A stretch of 64,000 bases of DNA from Bacillota bacterium. Lineage in GTDB: Bacteria > Bacillota > Clostridia > Lachnospirales > Lachnospiraceae. The DNA lies in NCBI GenBank assembly GCA_023414875.1, contig JAEZMV010000017.1, forward strand, positions 186,001 through 250,000, in the 5' to 3' direction. Made by a program: the position numbers and the translations under genes. The notes under the pieces are model-generated. The model did no database searches, had not been told where the DNA came from, and worked only from the letters and a program-made list of their open reading frames with translations. This document shows positions 1 to 8,036 of this stretch, in pieces (positions within the stretch are counted from its first letter, which is position 1; every line of letters starts with the position of its first letter).

Positions 1-1
1 A

Positions 2-1159
2 ATCAGCGAGCTTACTATGGAATTTTATCGAAGGAATTATATTGAGGGTTTGTTTTTAAGCTCCGGTATTCTGATTAGTCCTAATCATACGATGGAATTA
101 ATATTAGAGGCACTTCGATTACTTAGAGAGGTTCATCATTTTAATGGATATATTCATTGTAAGGCAATTCCTGGAGCAGATCCTGCGCTTATTGAGATGC
201 TGGGCTGGTATACAGATCGTATGAGTGTTAATCTGGAACTTCCTACCTCGGAAAGCTTAAGGGAGCTAGCCCCGCATAAAAGCCGAAAGAATATATTGAA
301 TCCAATCAGACAAATTCAGCTAAGAAGGCAGAATAATAGGGAGTTTTTAGGACTGCCGGAATATAAGACAAAACCGAAGCTAATTTCTGGTGGGCAGAAT
401 GACAAGGATATAAAGGAGATTATAACATCGAATACCGGCATAGTCCCGTATCAGCAGAAGCCATTAATCAATCGTAATTTTGTTCCGGCGGGTCAGAGCA
501 CGCAGATGATAATTGGTGCTACGAGAGAAACAGATTATCAGATTATGTCCGTTGCTGAGGCCTTATATCAGAATTTTGATTTGAAAAGAGTGTTTTACTC
601 TGCATTTATGAATGTAAATCAGGATAATAGGCTCCCTTCAACAGAAGCAGGACCCCCTTTGCTTAGAGAACATCGTCTTTATCAAGCGGATTGGTTGTTG
701 CGCTTTTATGGTTTCCAGACATTGGAGCTTCTGGATGAAAAGCATCCTAATTTTAATGTATTATTAGATCCCAAGTGTGATTGGGCGCTTCGACATCTGG
801 AGATTTTTCCGGTAGAGATTAATAGAGCGGATTATTATACCTTGCTTCGGGTTCCGGGGATCGGTACCAATTCTGCTCAGCGCATCATGATGGCAAGAAA
901 AAGTGCGGTTCTTGACTTTAATGATCTCAAACGTATGGGAATTGTATTAAAGCGAGCAGTGTATTTTATTACTTGTAATGGCAGAATGATGTATCCAATT
1001 AACATAGAAGAGAATTTTATTACCAGGCAGCTCGTCGCACTTAAGGATCAGATTCCGTTTGGAGTCGATAAGGATATTACTTACAAGCAGCTATCCCTAT
1101 TTGATGATGTAAGCTTTCAGCCAGATCTACGAACTACTACAAAAATTGCGATAAGTTAA
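2..1159 (+). CDS. Radical SAM DNA modification/repair protein, 5'-truncated by the window
   Basis: The frame is open back to base 2, so this is the last 385 residues of a longer protein. The CxxxCxxC cluster motif of radical-SAM enzymes would lie upstream and cannot be seen. What is visible is the second half of a TIM-barrel-like enzyme and, near visible residue 280, a helix-hairpin-helix (LLRVPGIGTNSAQRI) of the type that contacts DNA. The order radical SAM then HhH matches the family annotated as putative DNA modification/repair radical SAM protein (TIGR03916, from memory). Its usual partner follows 23 bases downstream, which supports the call. The exact reaction and substrate of the family are not established. 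Confidence 0.8.
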   Translation: MSELTMEFYRRNYIEGLFLSSGILISPNHTMELILEALRLLREVHHFNGYIHCKAIPGADPALIEMLGWYTDRMSVNLELPTSESLRELAPHKSRKNILNPIRQIQLRRQNNREFLGLPEYKTKPKLISGGQNDKDIKEIITSNTGIVPYQQKPLINRNFVPAGQSTQMIIGATRETDYQIMSVAEALYQNFDLKRVFYSAFMNVNQDNRLPSTEAGPPLLREHRLYQADWLLRFYGFQTLELLDEKHPNFNVLLDPKCDWALRHLEIFPVEINRADYYTLLRVPGIGTNSAQRIMMARKSAVLDFNDLKRMGIVLKRAVYFITCNGRMMYPINIEENFITRQLVALKDQIPFGVDKDITYKQLSLFDDVSFQPDLRTTTKIAIS

Positions 1160-1182
1160 TTTTTTCAAGGAGTTGATTTCAT

Positions 1183-1962
1183 ATGATTATGAAAAAGATA
1201 TATCTTTGTGATGACAATATTGATGGTATTTTTACTGCTATTTACCTGGCTTGGAGTTCGAAATACGGACATGCTAATATAAAAATAGAGGAAAAATGTG
1301 AAGGCAGTAAGTATTCCAATATAGAATTATTTGCGGAGTATATTGCAGTGGATACCGATTATTCTTTGTCATTAAAGGTTTCGAAGTCAATTAAGGATAA
1401 AATTTCTGATGAAGCATTTGAAATGATTTATAGAGTAGCCTTATCCGATTATACGGGAAAAGCAGATTTAATCTATCGTTTTTTAATTATGGGATTTTCA
1501 ATCGGAAGTAGTATAACGCAGCATCTGGGCAATGAAATAGTCAATCAGGTATTTAAAATCAATAAATTTGTAAATAATGAAGCTCATCATCTTTTTGGAT
1601 TTCTTCGTTTCTCCGAGCAGGAGAATGGATTATTAACTTCAGTGATTCACCCCAAAAATCATGTTTTAACCATTATTACCCCACATTTTGCAGATCGACT
1701 TCCAAATGAGAGATTCATCATATATGATGAAAATCGAAAATTAGCTTCATTTCATGTACCCGGTAATCCCTGGATTTTGGCAGAAGTGCCGGAGTTAGAT
1801 CAAGCAAGACTGGAAGAGATATCTTTTCGTGAGGATGAATATAGGGATTTGTGGAAAGCATTCTTTGAGCATATTGCTATTAAAGAGAGAATTAATTCTA
1901 AGCTTCAGAGGAATAATCTGCCTCTTCGTTTCCGTGGAGATATGGTCGAATTTAAAAAATAA
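1183..1962 (+). CDS. Radical-SAM-linked putative DNA repair/metabolism protein (TIGR03915/DUF4130-like)
   Basis: This 259-residue protein starts at an ATG preceded by AAGGAG at good spacing. The N-terminal YLCDDNIDGIFTAIYLAW motif and the conserved C-terminal region are typical of the family nearly always encoded next to the radical-SAM/HhH protein upstream (TIGR03915, from memory). The two genes are 23 bases apart and surely cotranscribed. The family has been linked to uracil-DNA-glycosylase-like proteins, hence the DNA-repair label, but no biochemical role is known to me. There is no signal peptide or membrane segment, so it should be cytoplasmic. Identification of the family is firm; the function is inferred only from the partnership. 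Confidence 0.8.
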   Translation: MIMKKIYLCDDNIDGIFTAIYLAWSSKYGHANIKIEEKCEGSKYSNIELFAEYIAVDTDYSLSLKVSKSIKDKISDEAFEMIYRVALSDYTGKADLIYRFLIMGFSIGSSITQHLGNEIVNQVFKINKFVNNEAHHLFGFLRFSEQENGLLTSVIHPKNHVLTIITPHFADRLPNERFIIYDENRKLASFHVPGNPWILAEVPELDQARLEEISFREDEYRDLWKAFFEHIAIKERINSKLQRNNLPLRFRGDMVEFKK

Positions 1963-2054
1963 TAGAAAATAATGTATATATATGGATGTGTATAAATCAA
2001 AAGAAGAGAGAGATACTAACTTCGTAGTAATATTAATTTATAGGAGGAGTATCG

Positions 2055-2537
2055 ATGAAGAAAAAATTGGCAATACTAATCAGTATATGTTTTGTTACAG
2101 TATTTGTTTTAAGTGCTTGTGCAGGTGATGGAACAGATAATGGCACAGATAATGGCACAGATAATGGTACAAAGAACAATACAACAAATGATAATCTTAT
2201 GAACGATATTGGTGACGGAACCACTAATGATGGAACAACCAACAACGGGACAACCGGAACTGGAACAACCAATAACGGAACAACCTACGACGGAACAACT
2301 AACGACGGAACAACCGGAACAGGAACCGGAACAACTGGAACAACCGGAACTGGAACTGGAACAACCGGAGCTGGAGCAGGCTCAGGAACAACCGGAACAG
2401 GAACCGGCACAGGAACAACCGGAACAGGAACAGGAACAACTGGAACAACCAGTACAGGAACCGGAACTGGAACCGGAACCGGAACTGGAACCGGCACAGG
2501 AACATCTGGTGGAACTGGTACTGGTAGTGGGCGATAA
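2055..2537 (+). CDS. Lipoprotein with Gly/Thr low-complexity repeat
   Basis: A 160-residue protein with a lipoprotein signal peptide: MKKK, a hydrophobic stretch, and the lipobox LSAC with the lipidated cysteine near residue 22. A GGAGG site precedes the ATG. The mature chain is almost only Gly, Thr, Asn and Asp: first GTDN repeats, then GTTN, then GTTGTG. No folded domain is recognisable, so it is probably an extended surface or spacer protein anchored to the membrane. The DNA is a run of GGAACN(ACC) hexamers, which opens long frames on both strands; this frame is chosen because only it has a ribosome site and a signal peptide. Repeat number is likely to vary between strains. Confidence 0.75.
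   Translation: MKKKLAILISICFVTVFVLSACAGDGTDNGTDNGTDNGTKNNTTNDNLMNDIGDGTTNDGTTNNGTTGTGTTNNGTTYDGTTNDGTTGTGTGTTGTTGTGTGTTGAGAGSGTTGTGTGTGTTGTGTGTTGTTSTGTGTGTGTGTGTGTGTSGGTGTGSGR
2127..2534 (+). repeat. Hexanucleotide/dodecanucleotide coding repeat
   Basis: Imperfect tandem units of 6 and 12 bases built on GGAACAACC and GGAACTGG/GGAACCGG encode Gly-Thr-Thr and Gly-Thr-Gly. The first part uses GGCACAGATAAT units. The variants ACA/ACC/ACT at the threonine codon show the array is partly diverged rather than freshly copied. Confidence 0.85.
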
Positions 2538-2624
2538 TAAATATAAGGCAGGGGTTGAGGCGCCCTCTGTAAGGAAAGTGCCTCAAGGTAGCTCTGTTTT
2601 TATATTTAGTAATTTCGTTTTAAT

Positions 2625-2657
2625 GACGGCGTAGCCCTTACGGTTATGCCGTTTTTA
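2625..2657 (+). terminator. Intrinsic terminator of the Gly/Thr lipoprotein gene
   Basis: ACGGCGTA and TATGCCGT pair (one G-T) around an 11-base loop and are followed by five T. It lies about 90 bases after the lipoprotein stop codon. The bases between it and the Fur-type gene hold nothing recognisable. Confidence 0.6.
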
Positions 2658-2749
2658 GTTTGCGCTGCCACACAATTGCAATCTCCGAGTAAGACCGGAT
2701 TAGTCTCAATGCTTGACTACTGTTATGTTGATCGATACAGTCTCTATAT

Positions 2750-3145
2750 TCATTTGTTTTTAGCACAAGTTTTACATATTCCGCTTATTTGTATATGATG
2801 ATCCTTAATGATAAAGCCTTCCTCTTCCATAACGTTTTCTAAATTATGAATTGGGCAGGTGGGCAAATCAAAGATCTTCTTGCAGTCATCGCAGATAACA
2901 AAATGCTTATGTTCGGAGCTGTTTGCTTTGATTCGAAAAAAGATCTCATTATCATTCAGATGATATTTATCAATTAAATTTTGGTTCAGGAGAGTATCAA
3001 TGTTCCTATAAATCGTAGACTTGGCGATCTTTGGAAGGGTCATGACAACCTGAGAGTATATTTCGTTAATAGACATAGGTCTGTCAGCTTTTTTTAATAT
3101 ACTCAATATTAATTGTTTTTGTTTCGTATTTCTTGTGCTATCCAT
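2750..3145 (-). CDS. Fur-family metal- or peroxide-responsive repressor
   Basis: A 131-residue protein with the Fur architecture: a winged helix at about residues 8-75 (PKIAKSTIYRNIDTLLNQN is the recognition region) and a C-terminal dimerisation domain. Two CxxC pairs, CDDC and CKTC, form the structural zinc site, and HKHF supplies metal ligands. An AGGAG site precedes the ATG. The sequence does not say whether it senses iron, zinc or peroxide; the short length and HKHF..CDDC arrangement fit Zur or PerR as well as Fur. No heme or transport genes stand beside it. Confidence 0.85.
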   Translation of the reverse strand: MDSTRNTKQKQLILSILKKADRPMSINEIYSQVVMTLPKIAKSTIYRNIDTLLNQNLIDKYHLNDNEIFFRIKANSSEHKHFVICDDCKKIFDLPTCPIHNLENVMEEEGFIIKDHHIQISGICKTCAKNK

Positions 3146-3185
3146 ATGTTACTCCTATTAATGCAGTTTCTGATTTGAATAATTA

Positions 3186-4367
3186 TTAAGAATGATATGT
3201 AATCAGGAACTTAATGCATTCGCGGTTGTTTCTGAAACATTCACCAATTCTGCACATTCCTACCTGTTCAGCAAGATGTATCGAACGAGCATTATTCTTA
3301 TCAATTACAGCTACGATACGACGTATGTCTAATTCTAAAAAGCAATATTTTATGATTTCTGTAACAAACTCCTTGGCGTAACCACATCCTTGATAATCCT
3401 TTGAAAGCAGATAACCTATTTCATGTATGCTTTCTCCGTCCAGAAGCTTAAGTTCTATGCCACAGCGGCCGACCAGGATGCCGTTTTCTTTATAGAATAC
3501 ACCCCATTGACCATAGCCGTAAAAATGATAGATATTACGGATATATGCTTTATGCTTTTCTTTTTCTGATTCTAAATCATCTATTCCATCCAGAAATTTT
3601 TTGATTTCCGGTTGCTGATAAATCTGATATAGATCCTCGATATCTGTAACAGAAAGTTCTTTAACGATGAAATGTTCGGTTGTCAGTATGGTTTGCGGTT
3701 CCAAATTAGAATATTGATAAACCTGGTTGACAAATTCATAATCTACTTCATCAAAACCTTCTACTAAAATGGTGGCTTTTCTAAGATCCTGATTACCGGA
3801 ATTTGGATTAACAAATCCAATACATGGCATACCGGCAGCAACGGCTGCTGACACCCCATGGAAAGAATCCTCAATTACAATACATTCCTCTGGCTCAACA
3901 CCCAGATGTTTTGCTGCGGCTAAAAAGATATCCGGAGCAGGCTTTGGATTATCAACCATCATACCAGATACATAGCCGTGAAATAAATGCTCAATTCTTA
4001 AAGTCTTCATAACTTCTTCAATTGCTTCCGGGGGAGAAGAGGAGGCTATCGTTAAACTTATTCCATTACGAAATAAGTCTTCCATTAAATTAATAATATA
4101 TGGAATAATTGTATGCCCTTCCTCTTTTAGAAGAAGTTTTTTCATATCATTATTCACTTCAAAAAGTTCCTGTGGAGTTATTTTTAATGCAAAATCCTGA
4201 ACCATTTTTTCACACATATAATAAGTAGTACTACCGATAAATTTTTGTAGATAATCCTGATCTACATTTACACCATACCTCTGTAATGCAATAACAGCTG
4301 CTTTAGCATGCATGGGCTCACTGTCAATAATTACTCCGTCCATATCAAAAATAACTGCTTTTAGCAC
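3186..4367 (-). CDS. HAD phosphatase / GNAT acetyltransferase fusion
   Basis: This 393-residue protein joins two enzymes. Residues 1-215 are a beta-phosphoglucomutase-like HAD hydrolase: IFDMDGVIIDSEP gives the nucleophile aspartate, NPKPAPDIF the lysine, and IEDSFHG the metal-binding acid. Residues about 230-390 are a RimJ/RimL-type N-acetyltransferase with the acetyl-CoA loop DYQGCGYAKEF and the C-terminal NARSIHLAEQVGM. I place the start at a GTG (base 4367) because GGAGGG stands 8 bases before it; the ATG 51 bases upstream has no such site. Substrates are unknown. The HAD half resembles sugar-phosphate phosphatases, so a phosphorylated amino-sugar is conceivable, but that is a guess. Confidence 0.8.
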   Translation of the reverse strand: MLKAVIFDMDGVIIDSEPMHAKAAVIALQRYGVNVDQDYLQKFIGSTTYYMCEKMVQDFALKITPQELFEVNNDMKKLLLKEEGHTIIPYIINLMEDLFRNGISLTIASSSPPEAIEEVMKTLRIEHLFHGYVSGMMVDNPKPAPDIFLAAAKHLGVEPEECIVIEDSFHGVSAAVAAGMPCIGFVNPNSGNQDLRKATILVEGFDEVDYEFVNQVYQYSNLEPQTILTTEHFIVKELSVTDIEDLYQIYQQPEIKKFLDGIDDLESEKEKHKAYIRNIYHFYGYGQWGVFYKENGILVGRCGIELKLLDGESIHEIGYLLSKDYQGCGYAKEFVTEIIKYCFLELDIRRIVAVIDKNNARSIHLAEQVGMCRIGECFRNNRECIKFLITYHS

Positions 4368-4531
4368 GTATAAGTCCCTCCGTACTTGTATAACAGTACA
4401 CCTTAGCACTGCCATCATAATTTAAATAAATATAGTATACATCTTTTCTATGAGGCTTTCAAGTTGATAAATGATATTGGATTGCTCATTACTTATGTTC
4501 AGAGGATTTATAATTAAGAAAAGAAAACCAT

Positions 4532-4561
4532 AAAAAGCGGATGTATATCTACATGCCGCTA
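4532..4561 (-). terminator. Intrinsic terminator overlapping a stop codon
   Basis: Read on the minus strand, AGCGG-C-ATGTA pairs with TACAT-CCGCT around GATA and is followed by TTTTTA. The stem includes the TAG of the CmpB-like gene, so that transcript ends directly at its stop codon. Confidence 0.75.
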
Positions 4562-4957
4562 TTTTTGGCTTAGAACTTTTTCAAAGAAGAGTCCGGCTAG
4601 AAACCATGCCGGTGCATAATCTAATCGTACGACACCTTTATAATTGAGCTTCGCTTTACTGTAATCCCATGGACATGCACCATATTTTTTCAGAAAGACA
4701 CCACTTGTGTATTCTGCGCTAAAAATTATTAATGTATATACACCCCCTCGTAGCAGTGCATTCCGGTTTTTCAGTATTTTACAGACAGGTGACAGACAGG
4801 CGGCCATTCCATAAATTGGAAACATCCACACAGAGGTATGACAAGATAGTTTTTTGTCAGTATGTTTGCGCATGGAAGCGATACCGGTCCAGAGACACTC
4901 CATACACCAACCATAAAGGCCGCATATTATAAAATTTTGTAAGAAATGTTTTTTCAT
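4559..4957 (-). CDS. Small membrane protein, CmpB-like putative ABC-transporter family (PF06541)
   Basis: A 132-residue protein with three or four hydrophobic segments. The N-terminal LYGWCMECLWT, the central FPIYGMA, and the RGGVYTLIIFSAEYTSGVFL plus WDYS region fit the family named putative ABC-transporter type IV (CmpB-like), common in Clostridia. Despite the family name no ATPase is nearby and transport has not been shown to my knowledge. It stands alone between the HAD-GNAT gene and the divergent CYTH operon and ends in its own terminator. No strong ribosome site is visible before the ATG, so the exact start is less certain. Confidence 0.6.
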   Translation of the reverse strand: MKKHFLQNFIICGLYGWCMECLWTGIASMRKHTDKKLSCHTSVWMFPIYGMAACLSPVCKILKNRNALLRGGVYTLIIFSAEYTSGVFLKKYGACPWDYSKAKLNYKGVVRLDYAPAWFLAGLFFEKVLSQK

Positions 4958-5118
4958 GTATTTAGTATCCGCAGTTGACCGGTTACTATGCGCGAATGGG
5001 TGGATTTTTTAGATATACGAAATACTCATGGAATGATATAATTTTATTTATGATAAGAAGGACAAAAAAGTTCCGATAGATAAGATCCTATTAAAAATGA
5101 AGAAGTGAGGTCACTAAG

Positions 5119-5613
5119 ATGGAAATAGAACGTAAATATGCAATTAATAATTTACCAGGTGATTTGAAACAATATCAGTATAAAAAGATAGAACAGGGCT
5201 ATCTTTGTAATAACCCGACGATAAGAATTAGAAAAAGTAATGATGATTATATCCTGACCTATAAATCAAAGTATGGAATTGAGAAGAAGGAAATAGGCAG
5301 TGCGATTTTTCATAATGAAGTAGAACTTCTCTTGACCAAAGAAGCATATACTTCCTTAATAAAAAAAGTTGATGGTAATATTGTATATAAGACCCGTTAT
5401 CTTATTCCGCTGGAAGAAGGTCTTACAGCGGAACTCGATGTCTTTGAGGGTTTACTCTCCGGTCTAGTATTTGTTGAAGTAGAATTTCCGGATGAAAGCG
5501 CCTCCGATACATTTACTCCACCGGATTGGTTTGGAAAAGAACTATCCTCAGACAAACGTTTTTCTAATTATTATTTATCAACACTTTCCGGTTATGAAGG
5601 ACTTGAATTCTGA
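5119..5613 (+). CDS. CYTH-domain triphosphate tunnel protein
   Basis: A 164-residue protein filling a single CYTH domain. MEIERKYAI is the ExExK signature that binds metal and triphosphate; alternating charged residues (RIRK, TYKSK, KKEIG, YKTRYLI, ELDVFEG, VEVEFPDE) are the inward-facing tunnel side chains. Members hydrolyse inorganic triphosphate or, less often, make cAMP or thiamine triphosphate; a small stand-alone bacterial member is most likely a triphosphatase. An AGTGAGG site precedes the ATG. It leads an operon of two tiny genes and an HD-domain hydrolase, which suggests nucleotide or polyphosphate turnover, but this is inference. Confidence 0.85.
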   Translation: MEIERKYAINNLPGDLKQYQYKKIEQGYLCNNPTIRIRKSNDDYILTYKSKYGIEKKEIGSAIFHNEVELLLTKEAYTSLIKKVDGNIVYKTRYLIPLEEGLTAELDVFEGLLSGLVFVEVEFPDESASDTFTPPDWFGKELSSDKRFSNYYLSTLSGYEGLEF

Positions 5614-5689
5614 AAGGGATATGAATCGGTGGACTGTATATACTAATCAATGTAAGAAGAAAAACGTTAATGAAGGATAGGAGGATTCT

Positions 5690-5824
5690 ATGCCAAAGGA
5701 CAGTCAACCGGATAACAAACGGGCAAGAGTAAAAAAGTCGAATGGTCAAACGCCCTTAACCCGTGAAAATCAGAACAAAAATAATAATGCAAAAAGAAAA
5801 TCAATTCAACATAACGACGTGTAG
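5690..5824 (+). CDS. Tiny basic hydrophilic protein (44 aa), unknown
   Basis: An ATG with an excellent site (TAGGAGG, 6 bases before) opens a 44-residue frame starting MPKDSQPDNKRARVKKSN and ending QHNDV. It is rich in Lys, Arg, Asn and Gln, has no hydrophobic stretch, and is probably unstructured. It lies 76 bases after the CYTH gene and 15 bases before the next tiny gene, so it is part of that operon. I recognise no family. Strong ribosome site and tight packing argue for a real gene. Confidence 0.6.
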   Translation: MPKDSQPDNKRARVKKSNGQTPLTRENQNKNNNAKRKSIQHNDV

Positions 5825-5839
5825 ACAGGAGGGAGTAAT

Positions 5840-6019
5840 TTGGCAAAAGCAGGCATGAGAAGACCGGATGTTACAGAACCGCATGGAACAGAAGGATGGC
5901 AAAGAATGCATGTCCAAAAGAATGAGGTGGAGCCTGTTCCTGAGATTCAGGGAAAAGCAAAGGCTGGGCATGAAAAGGCTAATTCTTACCGTGTTCCGAA
6001 TCACGAACCAAAAGGATGA
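5840..6019 (+). CDS. Tiny hydrophilic protein (59 aa), TTG start, coupled to the HD gene
   Basis: CAGGAGGGAG stands 5 bases before a TTG that opens 59 codons, beginning MAKAGMRRPDVTEPHGTEGW. There is no in-frame ATG near the ribosome site, so TTG is the natural start. The protein is rich in Pro, Gly, Lys and Glu and lacks hydrophobic segments. Its stop overlaps the start of the HD-domain gene as ATGA, a classic sign of translational coupling. The family is not one I can name. The overlap and the site make it a convincing gene despite its length. Confidence 0.65.
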   Translation: MAKAGMRRPDVTEPHGTEGWQRMHVQKNEVEPVPEIQGKAKAGHEKANSYRVPNHEPKG

Positions 6020-6639
6020 CTAGGAATGAACTGACAATGAATATCTTTGAAGAGATGACGGAGCATTTACTTAAGGATGAAAGTCCTTCGGAGTATATTA
6101 CTATATTATCGATGAATAAGGAGTATGACGAGTATCCGTTCACGATGCTATGGAAATTGAAAAAGACAGAGCAGTCAATAAAATATCATCCGGAAGGAAG
6201 TGTATGGAATCATACTATGCTGGTCCTGGAAGAAGCGGCAAAGGTACGATCACAAAGCAATGATCCGAAGGCATTTATGTGGGCAGCATTACTGCATGAT
6301 ATCGGTAAACCGGATACTACAAGAACTAGAAAAGGTAAAATAACCTCATATGATCATGACAAAGTCGGAGAGAAGTTGAGTGTTGATTTCCTGATTACGT
6401 TAACTGAGGATGAAGACTTCATAAGAAAAGTTGCATCGCTGGTAAGATATCACATGCATATGCTATATGTGTTGAAGGATCTTCCCTACTCAGATGTAAC
6501 TAATTTACTTCATAGGGTAGATATTCATGAAATTGCCTTGCTTTGTCGAAGTGATCGATTAGGGAGAACCGGTGTTGATACTGAAGCCGAAGAGAAAGAA
6601 TATCATGAATTTCTATCAAAATTAGAGCAATTAAGCTAA
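6016..6639 (+). CDS. HD-domain phosphohydrolase
   Basis: A 207-residue HD-superfamily protein. The metal ligands are visible: H of SVWNHTM, the HD pair in ALLHDIGKPD (about residues 94-95), H of SYDHDKVG and the later D of RSDRLG. The arrangement resembles the HD domain of bacterial CCA-adding enzymes and of HDIG hydrolases that remove phosphate from nucleotides or 2',3'-cyclic ends. There is no polymerase or HD-GYP region. Its ATG overlaps the stop of the preceding 59-residue gene. The substrate is unknown; the CYTH enzyme in the same operon hints at phosphate-ester metabolism. Confidence 0.8.
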   Translation: MTRNELTMNIFEEMTEHLLKDESPSEYITILSMNKEYDEYPFTMLWKLKKTEQSIKYHPEGSVWNHTMLVLEEAAKVRSQSNDPKAFMWAALLHDIGKPDTTRTRKGKITSYDHDKVGEKLSVDFLITLTEDEDFIRKVASLVRYHMHMLYVLKDLPYSDVTNLLHRVDIHEIALLCRSDRLGRTGVDTEAEEKEYHEFLSKLEQLS

Positions 6640-7066
6640 TCAAATATTATAAAATAAGAGGACTATATTTTTAAGGTTATTGTATAGTTATGCAATTTGA
6701 TAAATGTTTTAATAACATTTATAAATTATAACTAATTAACTTAGAAATATAGTCTATTTCATTAAAGAATTTTATTCAAATACAATAAAGTTTTAAGAAT
6801 AATTATTAATTATGACGAAAAACTCTATAGCTAGGTCAATCGAAAAAAAATCACTGGATTTTTTAGTTACTGTAACGTATAATAAAATTCAATAATCTAT
6901 CATAAAACTTATAATCCCTGAAAATGTATCAGGTATTTTTTAAGGTCAGGCTTTGATTAAAGGGTAATAACCCTGATGTTTGATTGTTAATTGAGATAAT
7001 CTGAAGGATATGCATAACGGTATGTAGGATAATTCAGCAATTATGTATAAAGAAAGGTTAGATAAC
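6640..7066 (+). other. AT-rich intergenic region before nfnA
   Basis: No gene is seen. A small hairpin at 6917-6933 (CCTGA / TCAGG) followed by TATTTTTT may be a weak terminator. About 50 bases on, AGGG-TAATAA-CCCT at 6960-6973 forms another short stem, and TCAGG at 6946 could pair with CCTGA at 6971, so alternative folds of the nfnA leader are possible. I recognise no known riboswitch. Confidence 0.4.
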
Positions 7067-7969
7067 ATGGCGGAAAATTATAGTTACACAATTACGAAGA
7101 AAGAAAGCCTTGCAAACTCCATTTTCCTAATGGATGTCAAAGCCCCAAGAGTTGCAAAGAACAGCTATCCGGGACAATTTGTTATTGTTAAGATGGATGA
7201 AAAAGGTGAGAGAATACCTTTGACTATATGTGATTACGATAGAGAAGCAGGCACTGTTACTATAGTATTTCAAGCGTTAGGATCCTCCACACAATTAATG
7301 GCACAATATGAAGAGGGAGAAGCTTTTCGCGATTTTACCGGACCTCTGGGTCACAGGTCAGAATTGATTGATATGCCAAGAGAAGAACTGTCTAAGCTGA
7401 ACATATTATTTGTCGCAGGCGGCGTTGGCGCTGCACCGGTATATCCTCAGGTAAAGTGGATGAAGGAGAACGGTTACGACGTAGATTGTATCATAGGTGC
7501 CAGAAATAAGGATTTAATTATATTAGAAGATAGAATGAAGGAATATGCAAAAAATGTTTACATAACCACAGATGATGGTTCTTATGGTTTTAAGGGTAAT
7601 GTAAACGACTGCATTAAGGAACTGGTAAATAATCAGGGAAAACAATACGATTTAGTAATAGCAATCGGCCCTATGATTATGATGAAATTTGTTTGCCTTC
7701 TGACAAAAGAATTAGGAATTAAAACAATCGTTAGCATGAACCCTGTTATGGTTGATGGTACCGGTATGTGTGGTGCCTGCAGATTAACAGTTGGAAACGA
7801 AGTAAAATTTGCCTGTGTGGATGGACCGGAATTTGACGGGCATTTGGTTAAATTTGATGAGGCTATGAAGAGACTTCAGATGTATAAATCTGAGGAGGGT
7901 AAAGTGGTTCTTAGACAAAAAGAAGGAGATACCCATCATCATCCTGGCTGTGAATGTCACGAGGATTAA
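7067..7969 (+). CDS. nfnA: NfnA: FAD/NAD-binding [2Fe-2S] subunit of NADH-dependent ferredoxin:NADP+ oxidoreductase
   Basis: This 300-residue flavoprotein has the order of a ferredoxin-NADP reductase: an FAD-binding barrel (GQFVIVKMDEKGERIPLTI), an NAD(H)-binding fold (FVAGGVGAAPVYPQ), and a C-terminal [2Fe-2S] site (DGTGMCGACR...FACVDGPEFDGH) with an aspartate and three cysteines as expected for NfnA. I chose the ATG at 7067 because GAAAGG precedes it; an ATG 24 bases upstream lacks a site. In the Nfn complex this subunit takes electrons from NADH and splits them with NfnB. The nfnB gene follows after 67 bases. The His/Cys-rich tail (HHHPGCECHED) is unusual and might bind a metal. Confidence 0.85.
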   Translation: MAENYSYTITKKESLANSIFLMDVKAPRVAKNSYPGQFVIVKMDEKGERIPLTICDYDREAGTVTIVFQALGSSTQLMAQYEEGEAFRDFTGPLGHRSELIDMPREELSKLNILFVAGGVGAAPVYPQVKWMKENGYDVDCIIGARNKDLIILEDRMKEYAKNVYITTDDGSYGFKGNVNDCIKELVNNQGKQYDLVIAIGPMIMMKFVCLLTKELGIKTIVSMNPVMVDGTGMCGACRLTVGNEVKFACVDGPEFDGHLVKFDEAMKRLQMYKSEEGKVVLRQKEGDTHHHPGCECHED

Positions 7970-8036
7970 GAAATGCCAAATGAAGTAAACTAGTTTCGGG
8001 AGTGATATGACTCTCTGCTATATGGAGGAAAAGAGA

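Noticed and set aside
2209..2634. Open frame of 141 codons with EQPE repeats, and antisense frames over the same DNA
   Set aside because: They are by-products of the hexamer repeat in the lipoprotein gene; none has a ribosome site or signal peptide.
6640..7040. Known riboswitch before nfnA
   Set aside because: Short stems exist but none of the familiar conserved cores could be recognised.
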